From 62-47 sp051954235 (GTDB lineage: Bacteria > Pseudomonadota > Alphaproteobacteria > Rhizobiales > Xanthobacteraceae), in the NCBI GenBank assembly GCA_051954235.1, contig JBQCHY010000069.1, positions 1 to 64,000 on the forward strand: a DNA stretch of 64,000 nt, in the 5' to 3' direction. Made by a program: the position numbers and the translations under genes. The first letter of the stretch is position 1; each line of letters opens with the position of its first letter. The notes beneath the pieces were generated by a model that saw only the letters and a list, made by a program, of their open reading frames with translations, ran no database searches and was not told the DNA's origin. This document shows positions 9,241 to 17,455 of the stretch, piece by piece.

Positions 9241-10827
9241 TCACTCCGCCGGCACTGAGGCTTCCTGGAGTTTCAGCGAATAGTAGGATGCGTTGGTTTC
9301 GCCGCGCGAGGCGTTGCGCGCGAACATGATCAGGTGATGCGCCACCGTGATCGAGCTGATGAGATATTCGATCTCGCCTCGCCGCAGCCGGCGCAGGGCG
9401 AACTTCCAGAACGCGCGGCGATAGTCGCCGAGCACGCCGACCTTCCAGAAGATGTTCCGCAGCATGACAAGGCCGAGCTTGATGTTCGCGGCCGACAGGC
9501 GCGCGCGCGATACCGGCGGCTGCACCCGATGGGGATAGGTTTCGCGGATCTGATACTCGAACCGCTCGAGCAATTTGTCCGGCTCGTAAGCGCGCCCCAT
9601 GCACTGACGCCAGGTGCTGACGACATGATCGTACGGCAGCCGGAAATCGACGTTGGAATCGCGGCTCTCATCCTCGATCAGGCGGTTCTCGCGCTTGAGG
9701 CGATCCCACAGCGGGGTCCTGGGCAACGCCTGCAACAGGTTGATCGTGAGCAACGGAATTTGCGACTGATCGATGAAGTTCAACAGATGCGCGCCGGTCT
9801 CCGGTCTGTCGGTGTCGAGGCCGAGGATGATGCCGGATACCACCTCCATACCAAAACCGTTCAGCGTATGGATCGCCTCCATGATCGGGACCATCATGTT
9901 GTGGTCCTTGTGCATGGCTTTCAGCGCCACCGGGTCCGGCGTCTCGATGCCGCAGAAGATGGTGGCAAAATAAGCCTCGCGCATCTGCGACAAAATCTCA
10001 GGCCGCTTGGCGATGTTCAGCGTCGCCTCGCAGGAGAAACGCAGCACAAAGCCGGTCTTCTTCTGCCACTCGATCAGATGCGGCAGCAGTTCAAGCGCGG
10101 CCTTGCGATTGCCGATGAAGTTGTCGTCGACGAAATACACCGATCCGCGAATGCCGCATTCCAGCAGCTTGTCGAGTTCGCGCGTGATCTGCTCCGGCGA
10201 TTTCAGGCGCGGATTGCGACCGTAGAGTCCGGGAATGTCGCAGAACTCGCACTGATACGGACAGCCGCTGGAATACTGGATGCTGCCAAGGAAGTAGCGA
10301 GGGATTTCCGCCAGTTCGTAAGCCGGGATCGGAAAGCGCGCCATGTCGAGCCGGTCGGCGGTCTTCAACACCACCTGCTCCGGCGGCCGCGACGGATCGC
10401 GCGAGAGGCGGACGATTAACTCATCTGTTGCGTCGCCCAATTCGCCGATGTGCAGATAGTCGAACGACGGATAGTAATCCGGGCAGGCGCTGACCGATGG
10501 CCCGCCGATCGCCACCGAAAGATCGAACGCATGCGCGCGGCGGCAGATATCGTTCATCTGCATCCGCTGAATGTGCATGCCGCTGACCAACACCGCTTCC
10601 GCCCAGGTGAAATCCTCCACTGTGGCGGCGCGGATGTTCTCGTCGATGAAGCGAACCTGCCAGTGTTTCGGAAGATAGGCCGCGATCAGCAACAGCCCCT
10701 GCGGCGGCATGAAAGCCTGCACGCCGTCCGTCAGCGGATAAGCATATTCGAACGTGCCGAACGAGGATGTGTAGCGCGGAAACACGCACAGAATGCGACG
10801 TCCGGTCTCACCGGCCTCAATTGTCAT
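9241..10827 (-). CDS. hpnP: Hopanoid C-2 methylase HpnP (B12-binding radical SAM)
   Basis: Methylates hopanoids at C-2, the source of 2-methylhopanes. About 528 residues: an N-terminal cobalamin-binding-like domain (about 1-150), a radical SAM core with the cluster motif CPYQCEFC (cysteines near 189, 193 and 196), and a C-terminal domain typical of HpnP. The ATG at 10827 is preferred because GGGGG lies four bases upstream; a TTG directly before it is in frame. A small inverted repeat (CTTGCG/CGCAAG, 9222-9236) follows the stop. In R. palustris TIE-1 hpnP also lies near hpnN and is controlled by the stress sigma factor EcfG; a matching promoter is visible here (see 10885-10912). Confidence 0.93.
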   Translation of the reverse strand: MTIEAGETGRRILCVFPRYTSSFGTFEYAYPLTDGVQAFMPPQGLLLIAAYLPKHWQVRFIDENIRAATVEDFTWAEAVLVSGMHIQRMQMNDICRRAHAFDLSVAIGGPSVSACPDYYPSFDYLHIGELGDATDELIVRLSRDPSRPPEQVVLKTADRLDMARFPIPAYELAEIPRYFLGSIQYSSGCPYQCEFCDIPGLYGRNPRLKSPEQITRELDKLLECGIRGSVYFVDDNFIGNRKAALELLPHLIEWQKKTGFVLRFSCEATLNIAKRPEILSQMREAYFATIFCGIETPDPVALKAMHKDHNMMVPIMEAIHTLNGFGMEVVSGIILGLDTDRPETGAHLLNFIDQSQIPLLTINLLQALPRTPLWDRLKRENRLIEDESRDSNVDFRLPYDHVVSTWRQCMGRAYEPDKLLERFEYQIRETYPHRVQPPVSRARLSAANIKLGLVMLRNIFWKVGVLGDYRRAFWKFALRRLRRGEIEYLISSITVAHHLIMFARNASRGETNASYYSLKLQEASVPAE

Positions 10828-10857
10828 CAAACCCCCGAACGCGTCTCGATTCAGGAC

Positions 10858-10872
10858 GCCTCCGTCGGAGGC
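10858..10872 (-). promoter_or_regulatory. Hairpin in the predicted hpnP 5' leader
   Basis: Perfect six-base-pair inverted repeat with a three-base loop (GCCTCC-GAC-GGAGGC on the minus strand), between the candidate promoter and the ribosome binding site of hpnP. It would form a stable RNA hairpin about 30 bases before the start codon. Its GGAGGC arm could also mimic or mask a ribosome binding site. Role inferred. Confidence 0.4.
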
Positions 10873-10884
10873 ATCTCAACTGGA

Positions 10885-10912
10885 AACAACATCCAGACCA
10901 TCAAATCGTTCC
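10885..10912 (-). promoter_or_regulatory. Candidate EcfG (general stress response) promoter of hpnP
   Basis: On the minus strand GGAAC (10912-10908) is followed after 16 bases by TGTT (10891-10888). The alphaproteobacterial EcfG consensus is GGAAC, 16-17 bases, CGTT, so eight of nine key positions match. It lies about 60 bases before the hpnP start codon. EcfG control of hpnP is published for R. palustris TIE-1; the site itself is read directly here. Confidence 0.6.
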
Positions 10913-11023
10913 CATCGACATCAACAGCCGATGGACGCCAGACTGGGTTCGAAATCCTTCAACATTGTGGCAAAGCGCGGCGCACGCCGCCATCGACGTC
11001 TCGCAACAGGACATCGCGCCGTG

Positions 11024-12547
11024 TTACATCGTCGCGCCGAGCACCCACGGCGCGAACTCCGCGCCGCCGAAATCGAAACTCTCGCTCTTGGTCGCCTCGC
11101 CCGACGCAACACGGAGCATCAGGTCGAAGATGCGCTGGCCGCATTGCTGCACCGTCTCGTCGCCGTCGAGAATGGTGCCGCAGTTCACATCCATGTCATC
11201 CTCCATGCGGCGATACATCGGCGAGTTGGTCGCGAGCTTGATCGACGGCGCGGGCTTGCAGCCGAACACGCTGCCACGTCCCGTGGTGAAACACACAAGA
11301 TTTGCGCCGCCCGCCACCTGCCCGGTCGCGGCCACCGGGTCGTAGCCGGGCGTATCCATGAAGACGAAGCCCTTCTTGGTCACAGCCTCCGCGTAGTTCA
11401 CCACGTCGACCAGGTTGGTGCTGCCGGCTTTTGCCATCGCGCCCAATGATTTTTCGAGAATGGTGGTGAGCCCGCCCGCCTTGTTGCCGGGGCTGGGATT
11501 GGCGTTCATCTCCGCGCCCTCGCGCCGGGTGTAATCCTCCCACCAGCGCATCAGGCCGACCAGCTTCTCGCCGACCTCGCGGCTCACCGCGCGGCGGGTG
11601 AGCAGATGTTCGGCGCCGTAGGTTTCCGGCGTCTCCGAGAGAATGACGGTGCCGCCGTGGCGCACGAGAAGATCGCTCGCTGCCCCCAGCGCCGGATTGG
11701 CCGAGATGCCGGAATAGCCATCCGAGCCGCCGCATTGCAGCGCCACGGTGAGTTCGCTGGCCGGTACGGTTTCGCGCTTCACCCTGTTGGCATCCTGCAA
11801 GGCTTCCTTGACGAAGGCGATGCCGGCCTCGGTGGTTTTGCGGGTGCCGCCGATATCCTGAATCTGCAATTCGCGCAGACGTCCGGCGAGCTTCTGCTCC
11901 GCCATCAGCCCGCCGATCTGGTTGATCTCGCAGCCGAGGCCGAGCACCACCACCGCGGCGAAGTTCGCGTGACGCGCGTAGCCGCCGAGCGTGCGGCGGA
12001 GCAGCGCCAAGGGCTCGTCCTGCGTCATGCCGCAGCCGGTCTTATGGGTCAGCGCCACCACGCCGTCGACGTTGGGAAAATCCGCCAGCGGATCGTGGCC
12101 GCTGAACGGATTTCGTTTGAACACATCGGCGACGAGCCCCGCGACATGCGCGCTGCAATTCACGCTGGTCAGGAGGCCGATATAGTTGCGCGTCGCCACC
12201 CGGCCGTCGGCGCGGCGGATGCCTTCGAAGGTTGCCGGCAGATCGAAATTCGGCGTCGGCTTGGCATCGACGCCATAGGCATAATCGCGGGAGAAATCGC
12301 CCATGCCGCAATTATGGGTGTGAATGTGTTGCCCCGGGGCGATCGACGTTGTCGCAAAGCCGATGATCTGGCCGTAACGGCGGATCGCCTCACCCTCGGC
12401 GATCCGCCGGATCGCCACCTTGTGGCCCGCCGGAATGCGATCCGATGTGGTTACGCTGTCGGTCACGGCCACCCCCGGCAGCAGCGTGGTCCGCGCGATC
12501 AGGACGCTGTCGTCGGGATGCAAGCGAATGACGGGCGCAGCGGTCAT
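11024..12547 (-). CDS. UxaA-family dehydratase (altronate/galactarate dehydratase-like)
   Basis: A 507-residue protein with the two-part architecture of the altronate/galactarate dehydratase family: an N-terminal SAF-type domain (about residues 1-90) and a large C-terminal UxaA/GarD domain. Conserved signatures include HKTGCG near the middle, LGLGCE, QCGGSDGYSG and NPSPGNKAGGLT. The family removes water from sugar acids to give 2-keto-3-deoxy acids. The start is the ATG at 12547, with AAGGAG eight bases upstream. It is divergent from an MFS transporter and shares its region with an HpcH-type aldolase and an Ldh-type dehydrogenase, so a sugar-acid route is plausible; the substrate is not known. 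Confidence 0.85.
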   Translation of the reverse strand: MTAAPVIRLHPDDSVLIARTTLLPGVAVTDSVTTSDRIPAGHKVAIRRIAEGEAIRRYGQIIGFATTSIAPGQHIHTHNCGMGDFSRDYAYGVDAKPTPNFDLPATFEGIRRADGRVATRNYIGLLTSVNCSAHVAGLVADVFKRNPFSGHDPLADFPNVDGVVALTHKTGCGMTQDEPLALLRRTLGGYARHANFAAVVVLGLGCEINQIGGLMAEQKLAGRLRELQIQDIGGTRKTTEAGIAFVKEALQDANRVKRETVPASELTVALQCGGSDGYSGISANPALGAASDLLVRHGGTVILSETPETYGAEHLLTRRAVSREVGEKLVGLMRWWEDYTRREGAEMNANPSPGNKAGGLTTILEKSLGAMAKAGSTNLVDVVNYAEAVTKKGFVFMDTPGYDPVAATGQVAGGANLVCFTTGRGSVFGCKPAPSIKLATNSPMYRRMEDDMDVNCGTILDGDETVQQCGQRIFDLMLRVASGEATKSESFDFGGAEFAPWVLGATM

Positions 12548-12736
12548 GATCCAATCTCCTTCAAGCGGGCGCGTGACCATCATGCTCCGATGCCTGCCCC
12601 TTGGCTATCGCCTTATTCCGGACAATGCGGATGCCGCAATCCGTGTCAAAATATCGGAAAGGCATGTCGGATCGCCCGCTCGCCCCACGTCCTTGTGGCA
12701 GACGACAACTTGGCCAAGGGCTCACGAGAGGCATTC
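12548..12736. promoter_or_regulatory. Divergent promoter region, dehydratase and MFS genes
   Basis: The 189 bases between two divergent start codons must hold both promoters. I see no confident hexamers or operator. Joint control of transporter and dehydratase is an inference from the arrangement. Confidence 0.4.
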
Positions 12737-13960
12737 ATGTCGGAACCACACGTCACCTCGTCGTATCGCTGGGTCATCATCGCGGCCGGCGCGTTGATGA
12801 CCTGCGTCGGGATCGGCGCGATGTTCTCGCTCGCGATCTTCCTGCAACCGATGTCGGCGGCGACCGGCTGGACCCGCGCCGGCATCTCCAGCGCGATGAC
12901 GCTGAACTTCCTGGTGATGGGCGCCGCCGGCTTCGGCTGGGGCACGCTCAGCGACCGAAACGGCAGCCGTCCTGTCGTGCTGGCCGGCGCGGTCCTGCTC
13001 GGGCTCGCACTGGTGCTGGCGAGCCGGATGACCAGCATCGTCGGCTTCCAGCTCGTCTACGGCATTCTTGTCGGGCTCGCGGCCGGCGCATTCTTCGCGC
13101 CGATGATCGCCACCGCGACGGCGTGGTTCACCACCAATCGCAGCCTCGCGGTGTCGCTGGTGTCGGCCGGCATGGGCGTCGCACCGATGACGATCTCTCC
13201 GTTCGCCGGATGGCTGCTGACGACTTATGACTGGCGCACCGCGATGGCTGTGATCGGCGTGGTCGCGTGGATATTGCTGATCCCGGCGGCATTCCTGGTG
13301 CGCCGCGCACCCGACGCGCCGGCGGACGATGCCGCGAACACAATGCAGACCGACGACAACGGCCTCTCAGCTTCCGCCGCGCTGCGCACACCGCAGTTCG
13401 CGGTGCTCGCCGGAACGTTCTTCCTGTGCTGCGCCGCGCATGCCGGGCCGATCTTTCACATGGTCAGCTACGCGATCACCTGCGGGGTTGCGCCGCTGGC
13501 CGCGGTCAGCATCTACAGCGTCGAAGGGCTTGCTGGCCTCGGCGGCCGCGTGTTGCTCGGCGTGCTTGCCGATCGCTTCGGCGTCAAGCCAGTGCTGGTC
13601 GCCGGCCTTGCGGTGCAAGCGATCGTGATCGCGGCCTATATGGGCGTGAACACGCTGCCGCAGTTCTATGCGCTGGCGCTGATCTTCGGCACCACCTATG
13701 GCGGCGTGATGCCGCTCTACGCTGTGCTGGCGCGCGAGTATTTCGGCCAGCGCATCATGGGCACCGTATTCGGCGCGGCGACGATGACATCGAGCCTCGG
13801 CATGGCGCTCGGCCCCATCGCCGGCGGCTGGGTGTTCGACAACTTCGGCGCCTATCACTGGATGTTCATCGGCTCGTTCGTGGTCGGGCTCGGCGCGGTC
13901 GCTATCGCGCTCGCTTTCCCGCCATTGCCGTCACGCCAGCAGACATTGAAGCCCGCGTGA
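12737..13960 (+). CDS. MFS transporter
   Basis: A 407-residue major facilitator protein with about twelve predicted membrane helices, beginning at ATG 12737. The frame stays open far upstream, but that part is antisense to the dehydratase and not membrane-like. The loop after helix 2 carries a degenerate MFS motif (GTLSDRNGSRPV), and a second copy is seen in the C-terminal half (GVLADRFGVKPV). This resembles oxalate/formate or monocarboxylate-type carriers. Placed between a sugar-acid dehydratase and an HpcH aldolase, it probably imports the carboxylate used by these enzymes; specificity cannot be read from sequence. Confidence 0.88.
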   Translation: MSEPHVTSSYRWVIIAAGALMTCVGIGAMFSLAIFLQPMSAATGWTRAGISSAMTLNFLVMGAAGFGWGTLSDRNGSRPVVLAGAVLLGLALVLASRMTSIVGFQLVYGILVGLAAGAFFAPMIATATAWFTTNRSLAVSLVSAGMGVAPMTISPFAGWLLTTYDWRTAMAVIGVVAWILLIPAAFLVRRAPDAPADDAANTMQTDDNGLSASAALRTPQFAVLAGTFFLCCAAHAGPIFHMVSYAITCGVAPLAAVSIYSVEGLAGLGGRVLLGVLADRFGVKPVLVAGLAVQAIVIAAYMGVNTLPQFYALALIFGTTYGGVMPLYAVLAREYFGQRIMGTVFGAATMTSSLGMALGPIAGGWVFDNFGAYHWMFIGSFVVGLGAVAIALAFPPLPSRQQTLKPA

Positions 13961-13979
13961 GGCGACGATCGCCTCACGC
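13955..13979. terminator. Hairpin at the end of the MFS gene
   Basis: Perfect 11-base-pair stem (GCGTGAGGCGA, three-base loop, TCGCCTCACGC) overlapping the MFS stop codon, between convergent genes. There is no long T tract, so termination is likely but not certain. Confidence 0.55.
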
Positions 13980-13996
13980 ATCCTCTGTATGAGAGA

Positions 13997-14773
13997 TCAG
14001 GCTTTGCCCTTCGCGCCCTTGCGGGTTTCCGTGACCCAGGCGCGTGCGCCGGTCGCCATGATGCCGCTGTCGTTGAGCAGCGTCACCAGCTTGAAGCCCA
14101 TGTTGATGGCGCGCAGCGCGCCGGCCGGACCGCTGCAATGGATGCCGGCCGAGATGCCGCGCTTGCCGCATTCCTTGATCAGCTTGTCGTAGATTTTCAA
14201 AATCTCCGGCTCGTCGCGGTCGAGCTTCGGCACCAGACCATAGGAGAAGCCGAGATCGGACGGGCCGACATAAACACCGGCGATGCCTTCGACATCGAGG
14301 ATCGCCGTCATGTTCTTCACCGCCGTCTTGGTCTCGATCATCGGAATGCACAGCGTCTCCTCGTTGGCGGTGGTCTGATAACCGCTGGAGGAGCCATAGA
14401 GCCCGGCGCGGATCGGCCCGTTGCTGCGGGTGCCGCGCGGCGGATACTTACAGTAGGAAACGAAGTTCTCCGCTTCCTGCTTGGTGTTGATCATCGGGCA
14501 GATCACGCCGTAAGCGCCGCCATCCAGCACCTTGCCGATGATGCCCGGCTCGTTCCACGGCACGCGCACCATCGGCGTCACCGGATGCGCCTGCATTGCC
14601 TGAAAGCATTGCACCATCGACTGATAATCCTGCACGCCATGCTGCATATCGACGGTGACGCTATCGAAGCCGCATTGCGCCATCACCTCGGCGGAAAATC
14701 CCGACGGGATCGCCAGCCAGCCGTTCACCACGGCCTTGCCTTCAGCCCAGAGTTTCTTGACGTTGTTGGCCAT
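13997..14773 (-). CDS. HpcH/HpaI-family aldolase
   Basis: A 258-residue class II pyruvate-type aldolase of the HpcH/HpaI family, which splits 2-keto-3-deoxy or 4-hydroxy-2-oxo acids to pyruvate plus an aldehyde using a divalent metal. Visible signatures are VTVDMQHG near the N-terminus, the conserved arginine in MVRVPWNEP, the metal-binding region IPMIETK and the GPSDL motif. In the homoprotocatechuate pathway HpaI cleaves 4-hydroxy-2-oxoheptanedioate; in sugar-acid pathways relatives cleave 2-keto-3-deoxy acids. Its place between both gene sets fits either role, and I do not choose. Confidence 0.88.
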   Translation of the reverse strand: MANNVKKLWAEGKAVVNGWLAIPSGFSAEVMAQCGFDSVTVDMQHGVQDYQSMVQCFQAMQAHPVTPMVRVPWNEPGIIGKVLDGGAYGVICPMINTKQEAENFVSYCKYPPRGTRSNGPIRAGLYGSSSGYQTTANEETLCIPMIETKTAVKNMTAILDVEGIAGVYVGPSDLGFSYGLVPKLDRDEPEILKIYDKLIKECGKRGISAGIHCSGPAGALRAINMGFKLVTLLNDSGIMATGARAWVTETRKGAKGKA

Positions 14774-14803
14774 CTTTCATCCTCTCGATGTATCAAAACA
14801 TTT

Positions 14804-14885
14804 CGTCATTGCGAGGAGCGTAGCGACGAAGCAATCCAGTTCTTTCTTGTGGCTTCTGGATTGCTTCGCTTTGCTCGCAATGACG
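14804..14885. repeat. Intergenic palindromic repeat, family A
   Basis: About 80 bases with complementary ends (CGTCATTGCGAG at one side, CTCGCAATGACG at the other) and inner GCAATCCAG/CTGGATTGC arms, able to fold as one long hairpin. Further copies are at 19523, 34680 and 44097. It separates the aldolase from the upstream dehydrogenase gene. Confidence 0.85.
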
Positions 14886-14892
14886 GGGAATC

Positions 14893-15978
14893 TTATTGCG
14901 TCGCCTTGGCGATCGCGGCTTCGCTGACGCCGACCTCGCGCGCGGTGTTGACGATGGCGGCCCATGTGTCGTCCGGCAGGGGTACGCCGTTGGCGGTGCG
15001 TTCCGCGCGCGTCCGCGCTTCGGGATCGCCGGGAATCAATACGCCGTCATTGCCCTTCGCAGGCTTGCTGTCCTTGTAGTAATCGACATAGCGCGCCATC
15101 TCGCCGTCGAAGAAGTTTGCGGGATCGATCCGCGCGGGATCGATATAGATCGCCAGCATGCCGTTGGCGAAGCGGCGGTTCGGCGCGGTGGCGCCGGTGC
15201 CGGTGAGTGCGCCGCCGAGCAATTCGCAGATCAGCGCCAGTCCGGAGCCCTTGTGATCGCCGAACGCGCGGATCGCGCCCTTGCCTTGCGAATGATCGCG
15301 GGTGCCGTCCTGCGTATAAGGCCCGTAAAGCACATGCGGGTCTTCGCTCAGCGTGCCGTCGGCATCGATCAGCGCGCCGGTCGGCAGCTTCTTGCCGCCG
15401 CGGCTTGCCACCAGCACTTTGCCCTCGGCGACGATCGAGGTGGCGAAGTCGAGCACGATCGGCCGCTGTCCCTTGCGCGGAATGCCGACGCAATACGGCG
15501 CGGTGGAGAGCCGCCGCTCGACGCCGCCATAGGGCGCCACAAGAATCGAGCCGGCTGCGTTGACGAAATGGATCGACACCAGCCCTTCCGCCGCCGCCAT
15601 CTCGGCCCAGTCGCCGATGCGGCCGATATGGCCGGCGTTGCGCAGCGCCACCGCGGCGAGCCCGCTCGCCTTGCACTTCTCGATGCCGAGCTTGACTGCC
15701 TGCGGTCCGACGGTCTGGCCGTAGCCGAACTTGCCATCCACCACCGCGAGCGACGGCGTATCCACCACCAGATCGACCGTCTGATCCGGCACGACTGCGC
15801 CCATGTTCTTCCAGCGCACATAGACCGGCACGCGGATGACGCCGTGGCTGTCGTGGCCGGTCAGGTTGGCGGTGGTGAGATAGGTCGCGATCCGCCTGGC
15901 TTCCTCCTGGGATGAGCCGGCATGGGCGAACACATCGGCGACGAAATCGATCAGCTTCTCAACCTGCACGGTCACCAT
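14893..15978 (-). CDS. Ldh-family NAD(P)-dependent oxidoreductase
   Basis: A 361-residue member of the malate/L-lactate/ureidoglycolate dehydrogenase (Ldh2/YlbC) family, which uses NAD(P)H to reduce 2-oxo acids or oxidise 2-hydroxy acids. Family features are the N-terminal GHDSHGV with the catalytic histidine, the central NAGHIG, VAPYGG and the C-terminal DHKGSGLAL. Start ATG at 15978. It precedes the HpcH aldolase on the same strand with a family A repeat between them. A 2-hydroxy- or 2-keto-acid substrate is expected, exact substrate unknown. Confidence 0.87.
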   Translation of the reverse strand: MVTVQVEKLIDFVADVFAHAGSSQEEARRIATYLTTANLTGHDSHGVIRVPVYVRWKNMGAVVPDQTVDLVVDTPSLAVVDGKFGYGQTVGPQAVKLGIEKCKASGLAAVALRNAGHIGRIGDWAEMAAAEGLVSIHFVNAAGSILVAPYGGVERRLSTAPYCVGIPRKGQRPIVLDFATSIVAEGKVLVASRGGKKLPTGALIDADGTLSEDPHVLYGPYTQDGTRDHSQGKGAIRAFGDHKGSGLALICELLGGALTGTGATAPNRRFANGMLAIYIDPARIDPANFFDGEMARYVDYYKDSKPAKGNDGVLIPGDPEARTRAERTANGVPLPDDTWAAIVNTAREVGVSEAAIAKATQ

Positions 15979-16132
15979 GGCGCGGCGTTCGCTCCCGTTG
16001 TTGATTTTTGTTGGAGGTCAGTTTGCGCGAAAACGCAACCGCCTGTCCATGCTCGCGGCCGCAACAAAACGCGACAAATCTCTCTCATTTCTTGCAGCAG
16101 GCGGCGTTTTCGCCGGTCATGCAATTTTGCGC

Positions 16133-16732
16133 TTACAGGGATGCGTCGTCGTCCTCGTCCTTGTGGCCGTTGCCGGGCAGCGGCATGTCCGCGAGGCTCG
16201 CCTCCAGCGCGCTCAACATCTCGTGCAGCGCGGCGAGCCGGTCCGCGCCATAGCGCCGGGTCATCTCCGCGTAGATCGCCTCCGACGACGGCGCGACGGC
16301 TTCGATCAGGCGCAGCCCCTCGGGGCTGATCGACACCAGGCCGCGCCGCAAATCGGTCTTGACGCTGCGGCGCTCGATCAGGCCGCGCTGCTCCAGATCG
16401 CGCAGGATGCGCGACAGGCTGGGGCCGAGCAGATAGGCCAGACGTGCCAGCTCTGTGACCTCAATGGCTTCCACCCCGCCCAGCGCGCGCAGGATGCGCC
16501 ATTGTTGCTCCGTCAGCCCGTGATTGCGCAGCGAGGCGCGGAAGTGACGCATCACGGCTTCGCGGGCGCGCATCAGCGCCATCGGCAGCGAGCGGGAGAA
16601 TTCGCGGATCGGCATCTCGCGCGCCGACGTGCTCGCGGCCTGCTCGGCGCGAGCGGCATTGCGTGCGCCGCCGCGTGTCGTGGCGGGCGGCTTCACCGGC
16701 ATCGGCGAGGCCTTCCTGCGTGATATGGCCAT
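16133..16732 (-). CDS. hpaR: MarR-family regulator, HpaR-like
   Basis: A 199-residue protein with a basic, low-complexity N-terminus (about 1-40) and a MarR winged-helix domain (LTEQQWRILRAL, then TELARLAYLLGPSLSRILRDLEQRG as the recognition part, and RRGLVSISPEG as the wing). This pattern is that of HpaR/HpcR, the repressor of the homoprotocatechuate genes. It is divergent from hpaF-hpaD, and the gap holds a perfect palindrome that fits a MarR-type operator. Symbol assigned from both sequence and neighbourhood. Confidence 0.85.
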   Translation of the reverse strand: MAISRRKASPMPVKPPATTRGGARNAARAEQAASTSAREMPIREFSRSLPMALMRAREAVMRHFRASLRNHGLTEQQWRILRALGGVEAIEVTELARLAYLLGPSLSRILRDLEQRGLIERRSVKTDLRRGLVSISPEGLRLIEAVAPSSEAIYAEMTRRYGADRLAALHEMLSALEASLADMPLPGNGHKDEDDDASL

Positions 16733-16835
16733 GACCTGCCCGATCCACCTCTGTCTCGACGGGAGCGATACCGCCCGCAGGCAGCGTTCCGTTCCTCGTT
16801 GCGGCGACCGGAATCGTCCGGTTGCCAGATTTCAT

Positions 16836-16847
16836 TTAACATGTTAA
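16836..16847. promoter_or_regulatory. Candidate HpaR operator
   Basis: A perfect 12-base palindrome, TTAACATGTTAA, lies in an AT-rich island inside the 254-base gap between divergent hpaR and hpaF, 104 bases from the hpaR start and 140 from the hpaF start. MarR proteins bind palindromes of this size and composition. This is the only perfect match of this length I noticed in the gap. Confidence 0.55.
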
Positions 16848-16986
16848 TCATATTCCGGAGTCGTCGTCCAAAGCAAGTTTTCAAAGCCAACGTTTCGGGC
16901 TGGCATTTCCCGCACTCGCCGCGCGGAAACTGACGATCCCGACATCGTTGCGGCGACGGCATCGAGCACGCGAGCACAGTAGCGAC

Positions 16987-17382
16987 ATGCCACATTTCAC
17001 GCTGGAATACTCGGCCAATCTCGAACCCCGCATCGATATCGGCGCCGCCGTCGAGATGGTGCGCAAGGCGGCGGTTGAGACCGGCATCTTCCCGCTCGGC
17101 GGCATCCGGGTCCGCGCCATCCGTTGTGAGCACTACGCCATCGCCGACGGCAATCCCGACATGGGCTTCCTCGCCATGGTGCTGCGGCTCGGCGAAGGCC
17201 GCGACCTGCCGACACGGCAGCGCGCCGGCGAGCACATCTTCCAGGCGCTGTCGCAGTTCCTCGAGCCGGCGTTCACCGCGATGCCGTTCGCCTTGTCGTT
17301 CGACATGCAGATCAACGACAAGGACATGAGCTGGAAACGCAACAACATCCATCAGCATCTGGCGAAGGAAAAGGCCGGATAA
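16987..17382 (+). CDS. hpaF: 5-carboxymethyl-2-hydroxymuconate isomerase
   Basis: A 131-residue tautomerase-superfamily enzyme of the homoprotocatechuate meta-cleavage pathway, converting 5-carboxymethyl-2-hydroxymuconate to 5-oxopent-3-ene-1,2,5-tricarboxylate. The start at ATG 16987 gives the N-terminus MPHF, exposing Pro after Met removal, which is the catalytic base in this family; this decides the start against an upstream in-frame extension. Length is normal. It is first in a plus-strand set with hpaD and a fumarylacetoacetate-hydrolase-like gene. Confidence 0.9.
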   Translation: MPHFTLEYSANLEPRIDIGAAVEMVRKAAVETGIFPLGGIRVRAIRCEHYAIADGNPDMGFLAMVLRLGEGRDLPTRQRAGEHIFQALSQFLEPAFTAMPFALSFDMQINDKDMSWKRNNIHQHLAKEKAG

Positions 17383-17455
17383 CCGCGCCCCTCACCCTCG
17401 CACTTCGTTCGTTATTTCGCGCCAATCCCACGCAACCGTAACCTGAGACATAGCC

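Noticed and set aside
10941..10965. Sequence resembling a tRNA T-loop (GGTTCGAAATCC)
   Set aside because: No acceptor stem, anticodon arm or correct spacing is found around it.
11606..12736. Long N-terminal extension of the MFS transporter frame
   Set aside because: This part is antisense to the UxaA-type gene and not membrane-like; the transporter starts at 12737.
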